The notes beneath the pieces were generated by a model that was not told the DNA's origin, did not search any database, and saw nothing but the letters and a program-made list of their open reading frames with translations. A stretch of DNA of 35,223 nt, from contig JAJFGD010000031.1 in assembly GCA_021776315.1 (NCBI GenBank), forward strand, positions 1 through 35,223, written 5' to 3'. Shown one piece after another: positions 17,499 through 25,954 of this stretch. Every line of letters starts with the position of its first letter. Position 1 is the first letter of the stretch. Source of the DNA: Hyphococcus sp. Lineage in GTDB: Bacteria > Pseudomonadota > Alphaproteobacteria > Caulobacterales > Parvularculaceae. The position numbers and the translations under genes are program-made.

Positions 17499-17532
17499 TA
17501 TTGGCGAAGATAGTCTATTGGCGAAGATAGTC
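17499..17532. repeat. 17-bp tandem duplication at the end of the glycosidase-like gene
   Basis: A 17-base unit (TATTGGCGAAGATAGTC) occurs twice in direct, abutting copies, 17499-17515 and 17516-17532. The minus-strand gene ends exactly at the junction: its stop TAG is formed there. Removing one copy would leave the same last codons and a TAA stop, so the protein end is preserved. Confidence 0.85.
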
Positions 17533-19362
17533 GGCCCAAGACTCGTTCATCGCGCTCTCCTCACCATATTCCCCTTCAAACCACGGCTGGCCACCCTGGG
17601 GTCCAGCCAGCACATAGTTGGAAAGGACAATGCCTGGATACGCCTCTACCAAGGCCTCATTGACCGCTTTATTGATCCGCGCTCCCGCTTCACCCCAATG
17701 CCAAGCCGCATAAGCTGCTTTTGGCATTTCACTGGGTTTTTCAAAATGAGAGCCGCCCTCATATGCCCCAATAATACCAACGCCATACTTCGCACCCTCT
17801 CGAGCGTGATCAGCAAAACGGGCTAAAATCCAAGCTTTTGTGGCTATTTCCGTAGAGGGTCCATTCAGAATCCTACTCTCGACCCTTTGCCAGAATTGTG
17901 GCGTCGGGTTCCGCCATGTGTCGACCGGCCCAGCCGCCCGCCAATTGGGCAAGCCTCCCCAATAGGAAGCGACAGAGATGCCAATTTGATCGCTATGGTC
18001 ACTCCACACTTCACCATTCTGCTCCATATAGGCCTGCATGGCATCGAGAGCGTCGAAAGTGGTCGCGGGGTTGGCTGCTTGTCCCTCCGCCACATAGATT
18101 ACCGGTTGTCGGCGATTTGCCCGTTCTAACGCAGCATCGAGCGCTAATTTCCATCGCGCAAGCGCCGCACCATATCCATGACGGAAATATCCGTTTTCAC
18201 GCAGCCCCTGCCCTAGCCCCCAGGCAAAATTTGTCGACGTAAAGTAATAGAACGATGCATTCCAAACCTCGTTTGAAACCGTGGTATAAAGTGGGCGATC
18301 TTCTGGATACCCTGCCGAAATCAACGCTGAAACAAACTTGTCCGCATAAGCATCCCATTCTGGGCTCGCCAAGATCTCCGTCGCATTCTCGCGGGCCAAG
18401 TTGCGCCAAGCGCCAGCAACGGCATTGTCATCATCTATCGTCATAATGCTGGGGTCGTGGAGCTCTTTTGGTGCCCCTAACTCAATCGGTGCATGATGCC
18501 ACAAAATATTGTCAGCCTCGATTGCAAGCGCAACGACGGCCTCCAATGGCATTGACCGAAATGGATGGGCGATTTTTCTAGGGGGATACCCCCATGCAAT
18601 ATTGTTCCAACAACATGCATTCATGGTCGCAACATCATCGACGCTCGTAATCCCGGAACGGTTAGCCTCCTGTAAATCCATGCTCCGCACGACATGATAT
18701 TTACGCACTTCATCAACAAAACGCGGGTTGTAAATTTTACCTGCGCGCAAGGCGGCTTCGTTTTCTTTTCGGAAAATCCGCAGAGCGGTCAGTGGCGACT
18801 TAAGTCGCCGAATTGCGATGGCTGAATGATCATTTTTTGTTGTCCGTGTAAATTCTACACGATTGCGATCGACCCGACGCTGTTGGTTGTCCGGTAGCCA
18901 TTGCATCGATAAGTCCGCTTTGTTCGGTTCTTCTGTCTCCCACTCCAAAACCCAATCGCCAGCCCAATGGGATTTATCATGCAATGTCGAAAAATATACA
19001 TCCGTTAGCATCCACCCATTTGGGAGTTTCTTTGGAAGACCAGTTTCCGGATCAAGAACGCCGCTCGCATATAACGCAGCTGTGTTGACCTCTCTCCCTT
19101 CAGTCCATGTCACGGAACTGGCATGGATGATGTTGATGAATGGCTCCTCAATATTTGCGGGCGACGGCGACCACGGACCAACTTGTGCCATCGGACTCGC
19201 ATCAGCATCACTTTGTGAACCGCCCCTTGCAGCGATCACCGAGGACGCCTCTGCGGGCGGACTTACCGATTGCGCCCCAGTCCTCTCACAACTTGCGACA
19301 TTCAACAAAAAGCCCGCACCAATAATGGTTGCAAGGGACGCAGGGAATTGACGAAAAGCCAT
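17515..19362 (-). CDS. Large lipoprotein with a glycoside-hydrolase-like catalytic pair
   Basis: A 615-residue protein I cannot place in a named family. It has a lipoprotein signal with the lipobox VASC (Cys25). About 80 residues of beta-rich sequence follow, then a probable TIM-barrel region. YTTVSNEVWNASF (Glu365) resembles the acid/base block and IIGAYEGGSHF (Glu535) the nucleophile block of clan A glycosidases. The spacing of about 170 residues is compatible with strands four and seven of the barrel. Aromatic-rich stretches such as WGLGQGL and SVASYWGGLPNW could line a sugar cleft. It is probably anchored at the outer membrane and acts on a polysaccharide. The assignment is from motif shape only. 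Confidence 0.6.
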   Translation of the reverse strand: MAFRQFPASLATIIGAGFLLNVASCERTGAQSVSPPAEASSVIAARGGSQSDADASPMAQVGPWSPSPANIEEPFINIIHASSVTWTEGREVNTAALYASGVLDPETGLPKKLPNGWMLTDVYFSTLHDKSHWAGDWVLEWETEEPNKADLSMQWLPDNQQRRVDRNRVEFTRTTKNDHSAIAIRRLKSPLTALRIFRKENEAALRAGKIYNPRFVDEVRKYHVVRSMDLQEANRSGITSVDDVATMNACCWNNIAWGYPPRKIAHPFRSMPLEAVVALAIEADNILWHHAPIELGAPKELHDPSIMTIDDDNAVAGAWRNLARENATEILASPEWDAYADKFVSALISAGYPEDRPLYTTVSNEVWNASFYYFTSTNFAWGLGQGLRENGYFRHGYGAALARWKLALDAALERANRRQPVIYVAEGQAANPATTFDALDAMQAYMEQNGEVWSDHSDQIGISVASYWGGLPNWRAAGPVDTWRNPTPQFWQRVESRILNGPSTEIATKAWILARFADHAREGAKYGVGIIGAYEGGSHFEKPSEMPKAAYAAWHWGEAGARINKAVNEALVEAYPGIVLSNYVLAGPQGGQPWFEGEYGEESAMNESWADYLRQ

Positions 19363-19824
19363 TGTAATAAACCACCGTTCAACTTTCGACGGATGCTAAT
19401 ACAAATTTTCCAATAAATCACCTAATTCAAATCAGTTCTCTTTCCCAACATACGACGAGTTTACGCAGAGCGTTGAGAATGCTCACCAGTGCAATTCGAA
19501 CCTGCCAATAGCAACAATAAAATTGTCAGCGACAGTCTCTGCATAACAAGCAGTGTCAATTGTTTGTTAGCCATCATCACCCAATTTCATCCTATCAATA
19601 CGGGCTAGAGATGAAATCGCCAAAAAAGACTGGCAACTGGCGAGAACACTCGTCCTGATTGCAATTGCCGCTCAGATTGATCCGTAGTGCCCATTTCAAG
19701 GTAGGGCAGCCAATGAGCCTTATTTCGGCCTTAATCTGCTGTAAATTTTGTGACCTCGGGGCAATTGTGCTGAACTATTCGGTGAATTTTTCTCCAACTG
19801 GTTTAGCAAAGCTTGGAGAATTCT
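19363..19824. other. Intergenic stretch without a recognisable gene
   Basis: About 460 bases between the divergent glycosidase-like and small lipoprotein genes. Short frames exist but none has a ribosome-binding site with protein-like sequence. It probably holds the promoters of both genes; I see no tRNA remnant here. Confidence 0.5.
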
Positions 19825-20163
19825 ATGCGAATAGTTTATTTGGTATTGGCCGTTTCAATTCTAGCCAGTTGTGCGACGCGGCCTGAAAATATTTCAGCAG
19901 CGTATTATTCCGAATCAAAATATGAGGAATGGCAATGCGATAATTTAGAGTTGGACCGGGCGCAATATGTAAGCGCGCTCGCCAGCGCAAGTGACCAGCA
20001 AAATGACGCAAGAACCGCCGATACGTTGGGCATAATTTTTATTGGATTACCGGTTTCGACATTGGCTGGATCTAATGTTGCCAATGATATTAGCCGCTTA
20101 AAAGGAGAGATCGGGGCTGTCGATCGTGCACTAAGCGCGAAGAAATGCCTGCCGACAACCTGA
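19825..20163 (+). CDS. Small lipoprotein of unknown function
   Basis: A 112-residue product with a lipoprotein signal (MRIVYLVLAVSILASC, lipobox LASC). The mature part has two cysteines (EEWQCDNLE and KKCLPT) that could pair, a hydrophobic patch GIIFIGLPVSTLAG, and a C-terminal helix DISRLKGEIGAVDRAL. The start at 19825 has GGAG about ten bases upstream; an ATG 12 bases earlier is less well placed. The architecture resembles small envelope lipoproteins with a glycine-rich membrane-active segment, but no function is assigned. It is the last gene before the tRNA-Trp remnant. Confidence 0.7.
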   Translation: MRIVYLVLAVSILASCATRPENISAAYYSESKYEEWQCDNLELDRAQYVSALASASDQQNDARTADTLGIIFIGLPVSTLAGSNVANDISRLKGEIGAVDRALSAKKCLPTT

Positions 20164-20421
20164 TCAGGATACAGAAGTTAGATATTTCTCTCGGCTAAAA
20201 ATATTCCACATTGGAAGAGTCCAGTATCAATGGAGCTCCGTATTCATTGTCTTCCGAATAATTGGGCGGCATTATTTGCCGCCCTTAATTGATCCATTTT
20301 TTGTCCATCCACAGACCGTTTGACCATTCAATCGATTAGACAATGCCTTATATGGCACTGTTGTCGATCTAAAAATCGTCGGTGCGCGTAGCGTACAGCG
20401 CCAAATATTTAAGCTTGTTCT

Positions 20422-20471
20422 AAACTGGCAGGGGCCGAGGGACCTCGAACCCACGACCCTCGGTTTTGGAG
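20422..20471 (-). other. Degenerate tRNA-Trp 3' half; probable attachment-site remnant (left)
   Basis: On the minus strand this reads as the anticodon loop CTCCAAAA (anticodon CCA), the variable loop, the T arm with GGTTCGAG-like sequence and the acceptor end CCCCTGCCA. Compared with the copy at 25955-26006 it has one substitution and one inserted base. No clear 5' tRNA half follows at higher coordinates, although some bases there still resemble a D arm. It cannot make a functional tRNA. It is best read as the chromosomal 3' remnant left when an element integrated into tRNA-Trp. Confidence 0.8.
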
Positions 20472-20769
20472 GGCTTTGCCGTTCTACATTCCCTACAAAT
20501 ATTTGTTGGCATTCCGGCGTTTTAACCGACATTGTGGGCGGAAAACGCGACATAACCTTACAACAAATGGGGCGTAACGCCCCGTTTTACGCCCGACCGA
20601 TTAGGGAATATTTTTTCGGCGAATGTCGTCAATTGGTCCCTTTGCGACAGCCGTTAAATAAGATTGAGCGTCGGCAAACTGGTGTGAATTTGCCAAGCGC
20701 AAACGTCTTAAATCGCTCTGAATAAGACGCTTACATCACACCTTCATTACATAAACCCAAACTTCAAAC
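20472..20769. other. Left end of the first island, non-coding
   Basis: Roughly 300 bases between the tRNA remnant and the MFS gene. Apart from the TAACGCCCCGTT motif listed separately I see no gene. An integrase would be expected near here if the island were intact; none is present. Confidence 0.5.
20569..20589. promoter_or_regulatory. Candidate integrase arm-type site, left
   Basis: GGGGCG-TAA-CGCCCC is a perfect inverted repeat at 20569-20583, and TAACGCCCCGTT occupies 20575-20586. The same 12-mer occurs twice in tandem at 25889-25912, next to the other tRNA-Trp remnant and again on the island side. The symmetric location suggests recombinase or excisionase binding. That role is inferred. 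Confidence 0.45.
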
Positions 20770-21999
20770 TTATTCGGTCCTTGGGTCTAACTCACCGCCG
20801 GGGAGCCCCGCTGGCATCGCTGGCTGCCAATCGGTTTGATCTTGGTCTGGAACAGGTGCCTGTTCAATCCTTCGGAACATCATCATGAACATCAAAACGC
20901 CCAAGCATGCGGACGCGAATGCAAATAAGCCGGACGCGCCAAGAGCGCTTTGCATTACAATTCCAGCGATCAAAGGACCCAGCACTGATCCCAGTGCCCA
21001 AACCATCAACATCATGGACATCATCGAAGTCATGTCATCGTCGTCGACGCGATCTACGCCGTGCGCGACGCAGACCCCATAGAACGATAACGAACCTGCG
21101 CCCCAAACGAAAATGAGCAGATAGACGAACTCAAGTGGAAGATCGCTGCTTAACAGCCATAATACGCACGCGGAGATACCCGCTACGAGGGCCATCGCTG
21201 CAACGACAGTTCGGCGATCCAGGCGGTCTGAAATCAGTCCCGCTGGCCACTGACTCAACAAGCCACCAATATTGGCAACGCTATAAGCAATGGCGGCGAC
21301 GGTGAGGGTGTTTGAGCCATTTGCTAATTCCCCAGCAAAGATGGGGAGCAATGCAAGGGTGCCGCTATTGACCAAACCCGCTATGAATACGCCGACACAT
21401 GCCGCTGGAGAAATTTTTAAAAGGCGCCGAAACGGCAAACGCTCGGAGGAAACGCGCTTCGGCTCCTGCTTACGGGTGAGACAGACCGGCACCAAAGCCA
21501 CCGAGAGAAATAGCCCACACCAAAGGAAGTTTCGAGGATCGAGCGGCGACATGCTCAAAACGATTAGCGGCCCGATGAGAAGTGCGCCTTTCGCGGCAAC
21601 ATTGTAAATCCCCAATACGCTTCCGCGATGTTCTTTCGGGGTAACGCGACCGAGCCATGCTTCGGCGGCGGCAAACATCGCCGCGAATGTTGCGCCTTGG
21701 ACGAACCGGATCATTGCCCAGCCTATTTCAGACGTCCACAAGCCCTGCGAAATCGCTCCGACTGCTGTCAGCGCAGCGGCCGCCGCAAACACTCTGATGT
21801 TTCCGAATTCACCTATCAGACGTGGCGCATAATAGGCCCCAGCCATAAAGCCAGCCGCATGCAAGGCCGCGAGGAGACCGATGCCATCTGAAGCAAGACC
21901 AAGCTCCGCCAATCCGACCGGCGTCACCACGCTCAAAATCCCTCCAGCGAGCTGCAAAAACCAAACCGCTACAACCAGAGAAAGGACAGGCCGAACCAT
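20770..21999 (-). CDS. MFS transporter
   Basis: A 409-residue protein with twelve predicted membrane helices and Major Facilitator features: LIGEFGNIRV in the loop between helices 2 and 3, RFVQGATFAAMFAAAEAWLG in helix 4-5, and AGLISDRLDRRTVV after helix 8. The sequence resembles YcaD-type sugar or drug permeases of the inner membrane; the cargo is not predictable. The start is taken as the second Met (MVRPVLSL), two residues into the frame. The C-terminal tail is cytosolic and acidic. It follows the 62-residue gene after 15 bases and is probably co-transcribed with it. Confidence 0.9.
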   Translation of the reverse strand: MVRPVLSLVVAVWFLQLAGGILSVVTPVGLAELGLASDGIGLLAALHAAGFMAGAYYAPRLIGEFGNIRVFAAAAALTAVGAISQGLWTSEIGWAMIRFVQGATFAAMFAAAEAWLGRVTPKEHRGSVLGIYNVAAKGALLIGPLIVLSMSPLDPRNFLWCGLFLSVALVPVCLTRKQEPKRVSSERLPFRRLLKISPAACVGVFIAGLVNSGTLALLPIFAGELANGSNTLTVAAIAYSVANIGGLLSQWPAGLISDRLDRRTVVAAMALVAGISACVLWLLSSDLPLEFVYLLIFVWGAGSLSFYGVCVAHGVDRVDDDDMTSMMSMMLMVWALGSVLGPLIAGIVMQSALGASGLFAFASACLGVLMFMMMFRRIEQAPVPDQDQTDWQPAMPAGLPGGELDPRTE

Positions 22000-22014
22000 T
22001 AGCATAGCTTTGCC

Positions 22015-22203
22015 TCAACGAACGCGAAGTGCGTCCTTCTGTTTAGATAATTGCTGAACGCGCGTCGCTAAAAACTGATTGACCTGATCTGCGACATCGA
22101 TCCCCGTCGACGCCTCAATGCCTTCTAACCCCGGGATCGCTGATAGTCCCAGGTCGCTTTGGTCAACCCGTTCCTCCCAGCCAAGGGTGTAGGTTACTGA
22201 CAT
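22015..22203 (-). CDS. Small protein of unknown function (62 residues)
   Basis: A short but convincing gene: GGAGAG lies a few bases upstream of its ATG and the product has normal amino-acid use. It starts MSVTYTLGWEERVDQSDLG and ends in a helix-forming stretch (VADQVNQFLATRVQQLSKQK). There is no signal peptide or membrane segment. It stands just ahead of the MFS gene in what is probably an operon. I do not recognise the family. Confidence 0.6.
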   Translation of the reverse strand: MSVTYTLGWEERVDQSDLGLSAIPGLEGIEASTGIDVADQVNQFLATRVQQLSKQKDALRVR

Positions 22204-22544
22204 TTGAATCTCTCCAACAGGTGTTGGCGGGCTATAGCGTCAATTAAGCGAAGCGCAAGCGATTTTTGCTCTCTCACATCAAAGAAAAGATGAGGCCTTT
22301 TGTGGTAGCCGCATGTTGGGAATTCGAGGGTCCCAAACTCACCCCCAATAAGACACTCACAGTTTTCTTCGCTATGTCGACTTCTGGCAAAAACTGCCGT
22401 ACAGGTGCGCAGCCGCAAAATAAGACCAAACGTCTGTTCTTGGCCCAATCAAGACATCCGAATTTGGCAAACTGAACGGCAGATTGATCCTCGAAGGGGA
22501 CATTGGCAATTGGCGGTCACTGCCCACGGTGTGTTGCGACGAAA
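22204..22544. other. Intergenic stretch holding dispersed repeat copy A
   Basis: About 340 bases between the 62-residue gene and the end of the amidohydrolase gene. The only structure I can support is the repeat copy at 22374-22459. The upstream part must hold the promoter of the small gene and the MFS gene. Confidence 0.5.
22374..22459 (+). repeat. Dispersed ~90 bp repeat, copy A
   Basis: This copy runs from ATGTC to GACAT. It shares with the copies at 24000-24088 and 25101-25189, in order, the blocks GGCnAAAA, CTGCCGT, GCAGCCGCAAAA, a TGTnC, and TTGGCCC. It is the most diverged of the three. Confidence 0.75.
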
Positions 22545-23852
22545 TCATTCGGCGTTGGCTTGAGCGACAACTCCTTCTTTCATTACAAAAACAACATCCT
22601 CGAGAACGCGGATGTCCTCTAACGGATTTCCTCGCACTGCAATTAGGTCAGCGTATTTTCCGTTTGCGATTTCGCCAATCTTATCTTCCTGACCAAGTAA
22701 CTCAGCAGCGACAATAGTAGCGCTTCTGATCGCTTCGAGAGGCGACATTCCGGCTTCGATCATTAGGTGGAATTGCTCTGCGTTGCGCCCATGTGGGTAT
22801 ACGCCTGCGTCAGTTCCAAACGCAATCCGTACGCCGCCTTCATGGACTTTTCCAAAAAGCGTGACGATGGCGTCAAATTCCTCGTTGTTTGTGCGCCCCA
22901 GATCTTTGTCCTCGTAGTTTTGATTTTTTTCTATGAGGTCGTACCGCGCTGAAAGCAGGTCGAGAACAGCGACGATGTTATTCTTGCGCATAAGGCGAAT
23001 GCCTTCGTCGTCAATCATCGAAGCGTGTTCCACCGATGTAACGCCCGCGAGCACTGCATTCTTGATACCGTCGGCGCCGTGCGCGTGCGCTGCAACCGAA
23101 AGCCCCTGTTTCTTCGCTTCCGTCACGATTGCGCGCAATTCTTCAAGTGAGTAGGAGGCAGCGCCGGGGATAGTGCCATGTGTTCCATAACCGCCGGTTG
23201 CCGCGACTTTAATCAGATCCACATTATTCCGAATATGCGTCCTTGTCGCTTTCGTGACTTCGTCCACGCCGTCCGCAATGACATGCGCCTCCGTATTAAT
23301 CTGATGCTGCGGTGCCATCCAGTTTCCCCAGGAACCATGGCCGCCTGTCATTGTAATCATTTGGCCGCTTACAAACATGCGCGGCCCTTCCACCCACCCT
23401 TTGGCGATGGCATCGCGTAGCGCAACGTCACAATAGAATGGAGCCGACACGTCACGCACAGTTGTAAAGCCTGCTTGCAATGTTTTTTTCGCGTTCGCGA
23501 CGCCTACAATCCCAAATGTTGCAGCCGGATACGCCCAGTGGTCGAAGTCAGCGCCCATGTACGAATTGTCACAAAGGTGTGTGTGTGAATCGATCAAGCC
23601 CGGGAGTACGGTAAGTCCGGACAAATCTAAATATTCACTTTCAATCGCATCTTTTGAGCCTGCCGTTATAGACGAGATGCGACCGTTGCTCATTTCAATG
23701 ATGAGATTATTTCTTATTTTTCCGGCGCGGACATCCAGAAAACGCTCGGCAAAAATAGTTTTCTTTTCTTTGGGAGAACCCGACGACTCCTCCGCCACGA
23801 GCGCATTTGGAAGAAAAACCACCAAGCAAACAAGCAATACACGTAGGTTCAT
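22545..23852 (-). CDS. Exported metal-dependent amidohydrolase
   Basis: The 435-residue protein has a signal peptide (MNLRVLLVCLVVFLPNALVA) and then a complete amidohydrolase-superfamily site. The residues are His90 and His92 in DSHTHL, Lys215 in DLIKVAATGG (the carboxylated metal bridge), His256 in VAAHAHG, His276 in VEHAS and Asp348 in GTDAG. The closing block IGEIANGKYADLIAV is typical. Close relatives are exported imidazolonepropionase-like enzymes and dipeptidases that hydrolyse Xaa-Pro or Xaa-Arg peptides; the substrate is not certain. The start at 23852 has GGGGGAG upstream. The frame continues to 24086, but that extension is translated repeat (it begins MSPLGQKRTF, a peptide common in misannotated proteins). 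Confidence 0.92.
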   Translation of the reverse strand: MNLRVLLVCLVVFLPNALVAEESSGSPKEKKTIFAERFLDVRAGKIRNNLIIEMSNGRISSITAGSKDAIESEYLDLSGLTVLPGLIDSHTHLCDNSYMGADFDHWAYPAATFGIVGVANAKKTLQAGFTTVRDVSAPFYCDVALRDAIAKGWVEGPRMFVSGQMITMTGGHGSWGNWMAPQHQINTEAHVIADGVDEVTKATRTHIRNNVDLIKVAATGGYGTHGTIPGAASYSLEELRAIVTEAKKQGLSVAAHAHGADGIKNAVLAGVTSVEHASMIDDEGIRLMRKNNIVAVLDLLSARYDLIEKNQNYEDKDLGRTNNEEFDAIVTLFGKVHEGGVRIAFGTDAGVYPHGRNAEQFHLMIEAGMSPLEAIRSATIVAAELLGQEDKIGEIANGKYADLIAVRGNPLEDIRVLEDVVFVMKEGVVAQANAE

Positions 23853-23954
23853 TTCTCCCCCATCCTTTCTGGTATGATTGCACATTCGGATTTCCAGATC
23901 GCGCAGGATACCCAGAAACATGACTACCGTCCAACTCCGCAATATCAAAAAACC

Positions 23955-23981
23955 ATGTCTGGTTTTGCGCATTCCAGACAT
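23955..23981. repeat. Inverted repeat related to the dispersed repeat
   Basis: ATGTCTGG, an 11-base loop, then CCAGACAT, a perfect eight-base stem. Its ends match the ATGTC...GACAT ends of the larger repeat copies, so it may be an internally deleted member. It lies about 100 bases upstream of the amidohydrolase start. Confidence 0.65.
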
Positions 23982-23999
23982 CCGGGTCGGGAACCTGGA

Positions 24000-24088
24000 A
24001 TGTCCATTTTCGGCGAAAAACCGCCATTGACGTTCGCAACCGCAAAAATCTGGGCTGAATGTCCGCTTTTGGCCCAAAGGCGACATTC
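24000..24088 (+). repeat. Dispersed ~90 bp repeat, copy B
   Basis: Best-preserved copy, from ATGTCC to CGACATTC, with an internal TGTCCGCTTTTGGCCCAAAG. Read on the minus strand it produces the spurious MSPLGQKRTF peptide in front of the amidohydrolase. It ends seven bases short of the lipoprotein stop at 24095. Confidence 0.85.
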
Positions 24089-24094
24089 GCTATA

Positions 24095-25018
24095 TCAAGT
24101 TTGCGGGCACAACTCTTCCACATAGTAGTCGCGCTTCATGTCCATCTTGGATGACATAGCCTCCAGACGACTTTTGAGACGGTCGATTTCAGCGATAATT
24201 TCGCGCCGGTCTTGTTCATCGTCAGCGCACCGTAAGGCTTCTTCCTCATTTAGTATTTCACGGGTGTAGTCGCTAGTGCATTCCGCCACAGGGTCCACCT
24301 TAAAAATCCCACACTGGTCTACAATTTCACCGTTCAATGTTGGCAGCATTTGGTCCAAGATTTCTAGTAACTCAATTTCCATTACTTCTCGTAACTTCTC
24401 TGCCGACACAAAATATTGCAATTCCCGTCTGTAAAGTGGAGTACCTTCTTGTGGTGGTAAACTGACCGGATAACGATTCATTCGAGGCAAATAATCTTCG
24501 CCCGACATTGGATCGACGAGGGTTCTTTCACCGACTTCCACCATCGTTCGAACTAAACAAAAGTTTGTTGGTGCGTATTTTGCTAACTCTGTGGGAACAT
24601 CGGCTACCTCCCACCTCACAGAAAAGAGCATATTTCCTGACGTTTTGAGCGTCGTTCCTCGCTCTTGGAACTCACTCTTTGCCAAATCTTCAAATGGCTG
24701 TTTCAGTACCTGGATTTCGTGGGGGGCTTCCGCATCAGTATAAAGATATTCACCACATTTACTGAGTGTGCCATTCATTCCAAAATCCCTTAGCATAATC
24801 GAAACAAAGAACCTAAATGTCGTTGGCGCAACGTAATTTTTCATCGCCGCTTTGTATCGACCACCACTTGAAATTCTATCGGGGTCGGCTCCAATATAGC
24901 GCTTACTGAATCCTTTGAATTCTCGGTAGGGATTGATATCGTTTTGGGAAACATGCTCATCTATTGATGAACAAGATGTGCAGACAAGAATTAGAAAAAT
25001 CAGGATGTTTCTGGTCAT
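24095..25018 (-). CDS. Lipoprotein of unknown function
   Basis: A 307-residue product with an N-terminal hydrophobic segment ending in a Cys-containing site (MTRNILIFLILVCTSCSS), probably a lipoprotein signal although the residue three before the cysteine is itself Cys. The mature part is mixed alpha/beta with several cysteines (SKCGEYLY, DQCGIFKV, VAECTSDY, LRCADDEQD) and ends in a coiled-coil-like helix (EIIAEIDRLKSRLEAMSSKM). I recognise no family. Codon use and base composition are AT-richer than in the left part of the window, in keeping with an acquired island. Confidence 0.65.
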   Translation of the reverse strand: MTRNILIFLILVCTSCSSIDEHVSQNDINPYREFKGFSKRYIGADPDRISSGGRYKAAMKNYVAPTTFRFFVSIMLRDFGMNGTLSKCGEYLYTDAEAPHEIQVLKQPFEDLAKSEFQERGTTLKTSGNMLFSVRWEVADVPTELAKYAPTNFCLVRTMVEVGERTLVDPMSGEDYLPRMNRYPVSLPPQEGTPLYRRELQYFVSAEKLREVMEIELLEILDQMLPTLNGEIVDQCGIFKVDPVAECTSDYTREILNEEEALRCADDEQDRREIIAEIDRLKSRLEAMSSKMDMKRDYYVEELCPQT

Positions 25019-25100
25019 AATTTCTCAGGAGGATTTTCGCGTTTGCATTGCATTGTGATGCGATTGTAGTTGACCTAACAGTGTATAGGTATTTCACGCA

Positions 25101-25189
25101 ATGTCAGCTTTTGGCGAAAAGCTGCCGTTCACGTTCGCAACTGCAAAACCCTTGGTTGAGTGACCGTTATTGGCCCTTAGTTGCCATTC
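25101..25189 (+). repeat. Dispersed ~90 bp repeat, copy C
   Basis: From ATGTCAGCTTTTGGCGAAAA to TTGCCATTC, aligning over its length with copy B, including the blocks CGTTCGCAAC and TTGGCCC. It lies upstream of the lipoprotein gene, in the 286-base space before the gene at 25305; I see nothing else in that space. Confidence 0.8.
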
Positions 25190-25304
25190 AAACGTTACGC
25201 TCTCAACGTCCAGTTTGACGACAAGCTGATATCCTACCATCGATCTTTGCCAAAAGTTTGATATGTTCTCACGATCACGAAACTGAAACGCATCAGGTTT
25301 AGGA

Positions 25305-25760
25305 ATGAATGATACTCCCGCAAATGCTTTGGACCAAGCCGCTATTTTCCAATCACTACACACGCTCGTTGGCAAATGGCAGGGCACAAACGAAGACGGT
25401 CAATGGGTTGGCGTTTGTTATGAGATGACGGCGAATGGGACGGCATTGATTGAAAGCTGGACATTCCACAATCAGATGAACGCACTTACGGTTTATCACA
25501 TGGATAGCCAGACATTGATGGCCATGCATTATTGTCCCATCGGCAATCAACCAAGGCTTGATCTAAAACATCAGTCAGCTGATGGGACACTCGCATTTGA
25601 ATGTGTCTCTGCAACACACTTAAAGAGTTTCAAAGATCCACATGAACATGCTTTTGACTTGAAAATGAATAAAGATGACTCGCTTTATCGAAGCGAAACA
25701 TATGTTGAAACCGACGGACAGCTCAAGCGCAATGGCACACTGTTTCGCCGGGTAACTTAA
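25305..25760 (+). CDS. Small soluble protein, probably a beta-barrel (lipocalin-like)
   Basis: A 151-residue protein without signal peptide. After a short helix (DQAAIFQSLHTL) comes VGKWQGTNEDGQWVGVCYEM, the G-x-W start typical of small lipocalin-like or DUF1579-type barrels. Alternating strands follow (TALIESWTFHNQM, LTVYHMDSQTLMAMHY, LDLKHQSADGTLAFECV) and a closing strand RNGTLFRRV. Such barrels bind small hydrophobic molecules or haem; no ligand is assigned. It is the last gene before the right-hand tRNA-Trp remnant. Confidence 0.65.
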   Translation: MNDTPANALDQAAIFQSLHTLVGKWQGTNEDGQWVGVCYEMTANGTALIESWTFHNQMNALTVYHMDSQTLMAMHYCPIGNQPRLDLKHQSADGTLAFECVSATHLKSFKDPHEHAFDLKMNKDDSLYRSETYVETDGQLKRNGTLFRRVT

Positions 25761-25954
25761 AGCCTGCATGGTCTAAGTTTGGGCCGCTTCTTGTGCCAAT
25801 TCATTGAGTGAAAGATACTGTCTGTATTTGGCCAGTATTGAGCACTAGGATTGAATACAACCAATCTAAAGATTGGATAGTCGGCTTTTAACGCCCCGTT
25901 TAACGCCCCGTTTTTGGCGGGTACGATTTTTTGAATCCAAATTGTCCATTAAAA
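25761..25954. other. Right end of the first island, non-coding
   Basis: No gene. It contains a short perfect hairpin CCAATC-TAAA-GATTGG at 25861-25876 and the tandem 12-mer listed separately. Confidence 0.5.
25889..25912. promoter_or_regulatory. Candidate integrase arm-type sites, right (tandem 12-mer)
   Basis: TAACGCCCCGTT occurs twice end to end, at 25889-25900 and 25901-25912, 43 bases from the tRNA-Trp remnant and on the island side of it. A third copy lies at 20575-20586 near the other remnant. Tandem short repeats at this distance from the crossover core are typical arm sites of tyrosine integrases. Confidence 0.5.

Noticed and set aside
20272-20553. Minus-strand frame of 93 residues
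   Set aside because: It runs through the tRNA-Trp remnant and island end and has no ribosome-binding site or protein-like sequence.
23853-24086. N-terminal extension of the amidohydrolase beginning MSPLGQKRTF
   Set aside because: It comes from dispersed repeat copy B. The ATG at 23852 has a strong Shine-Dalgarno and gives a signal peptide.
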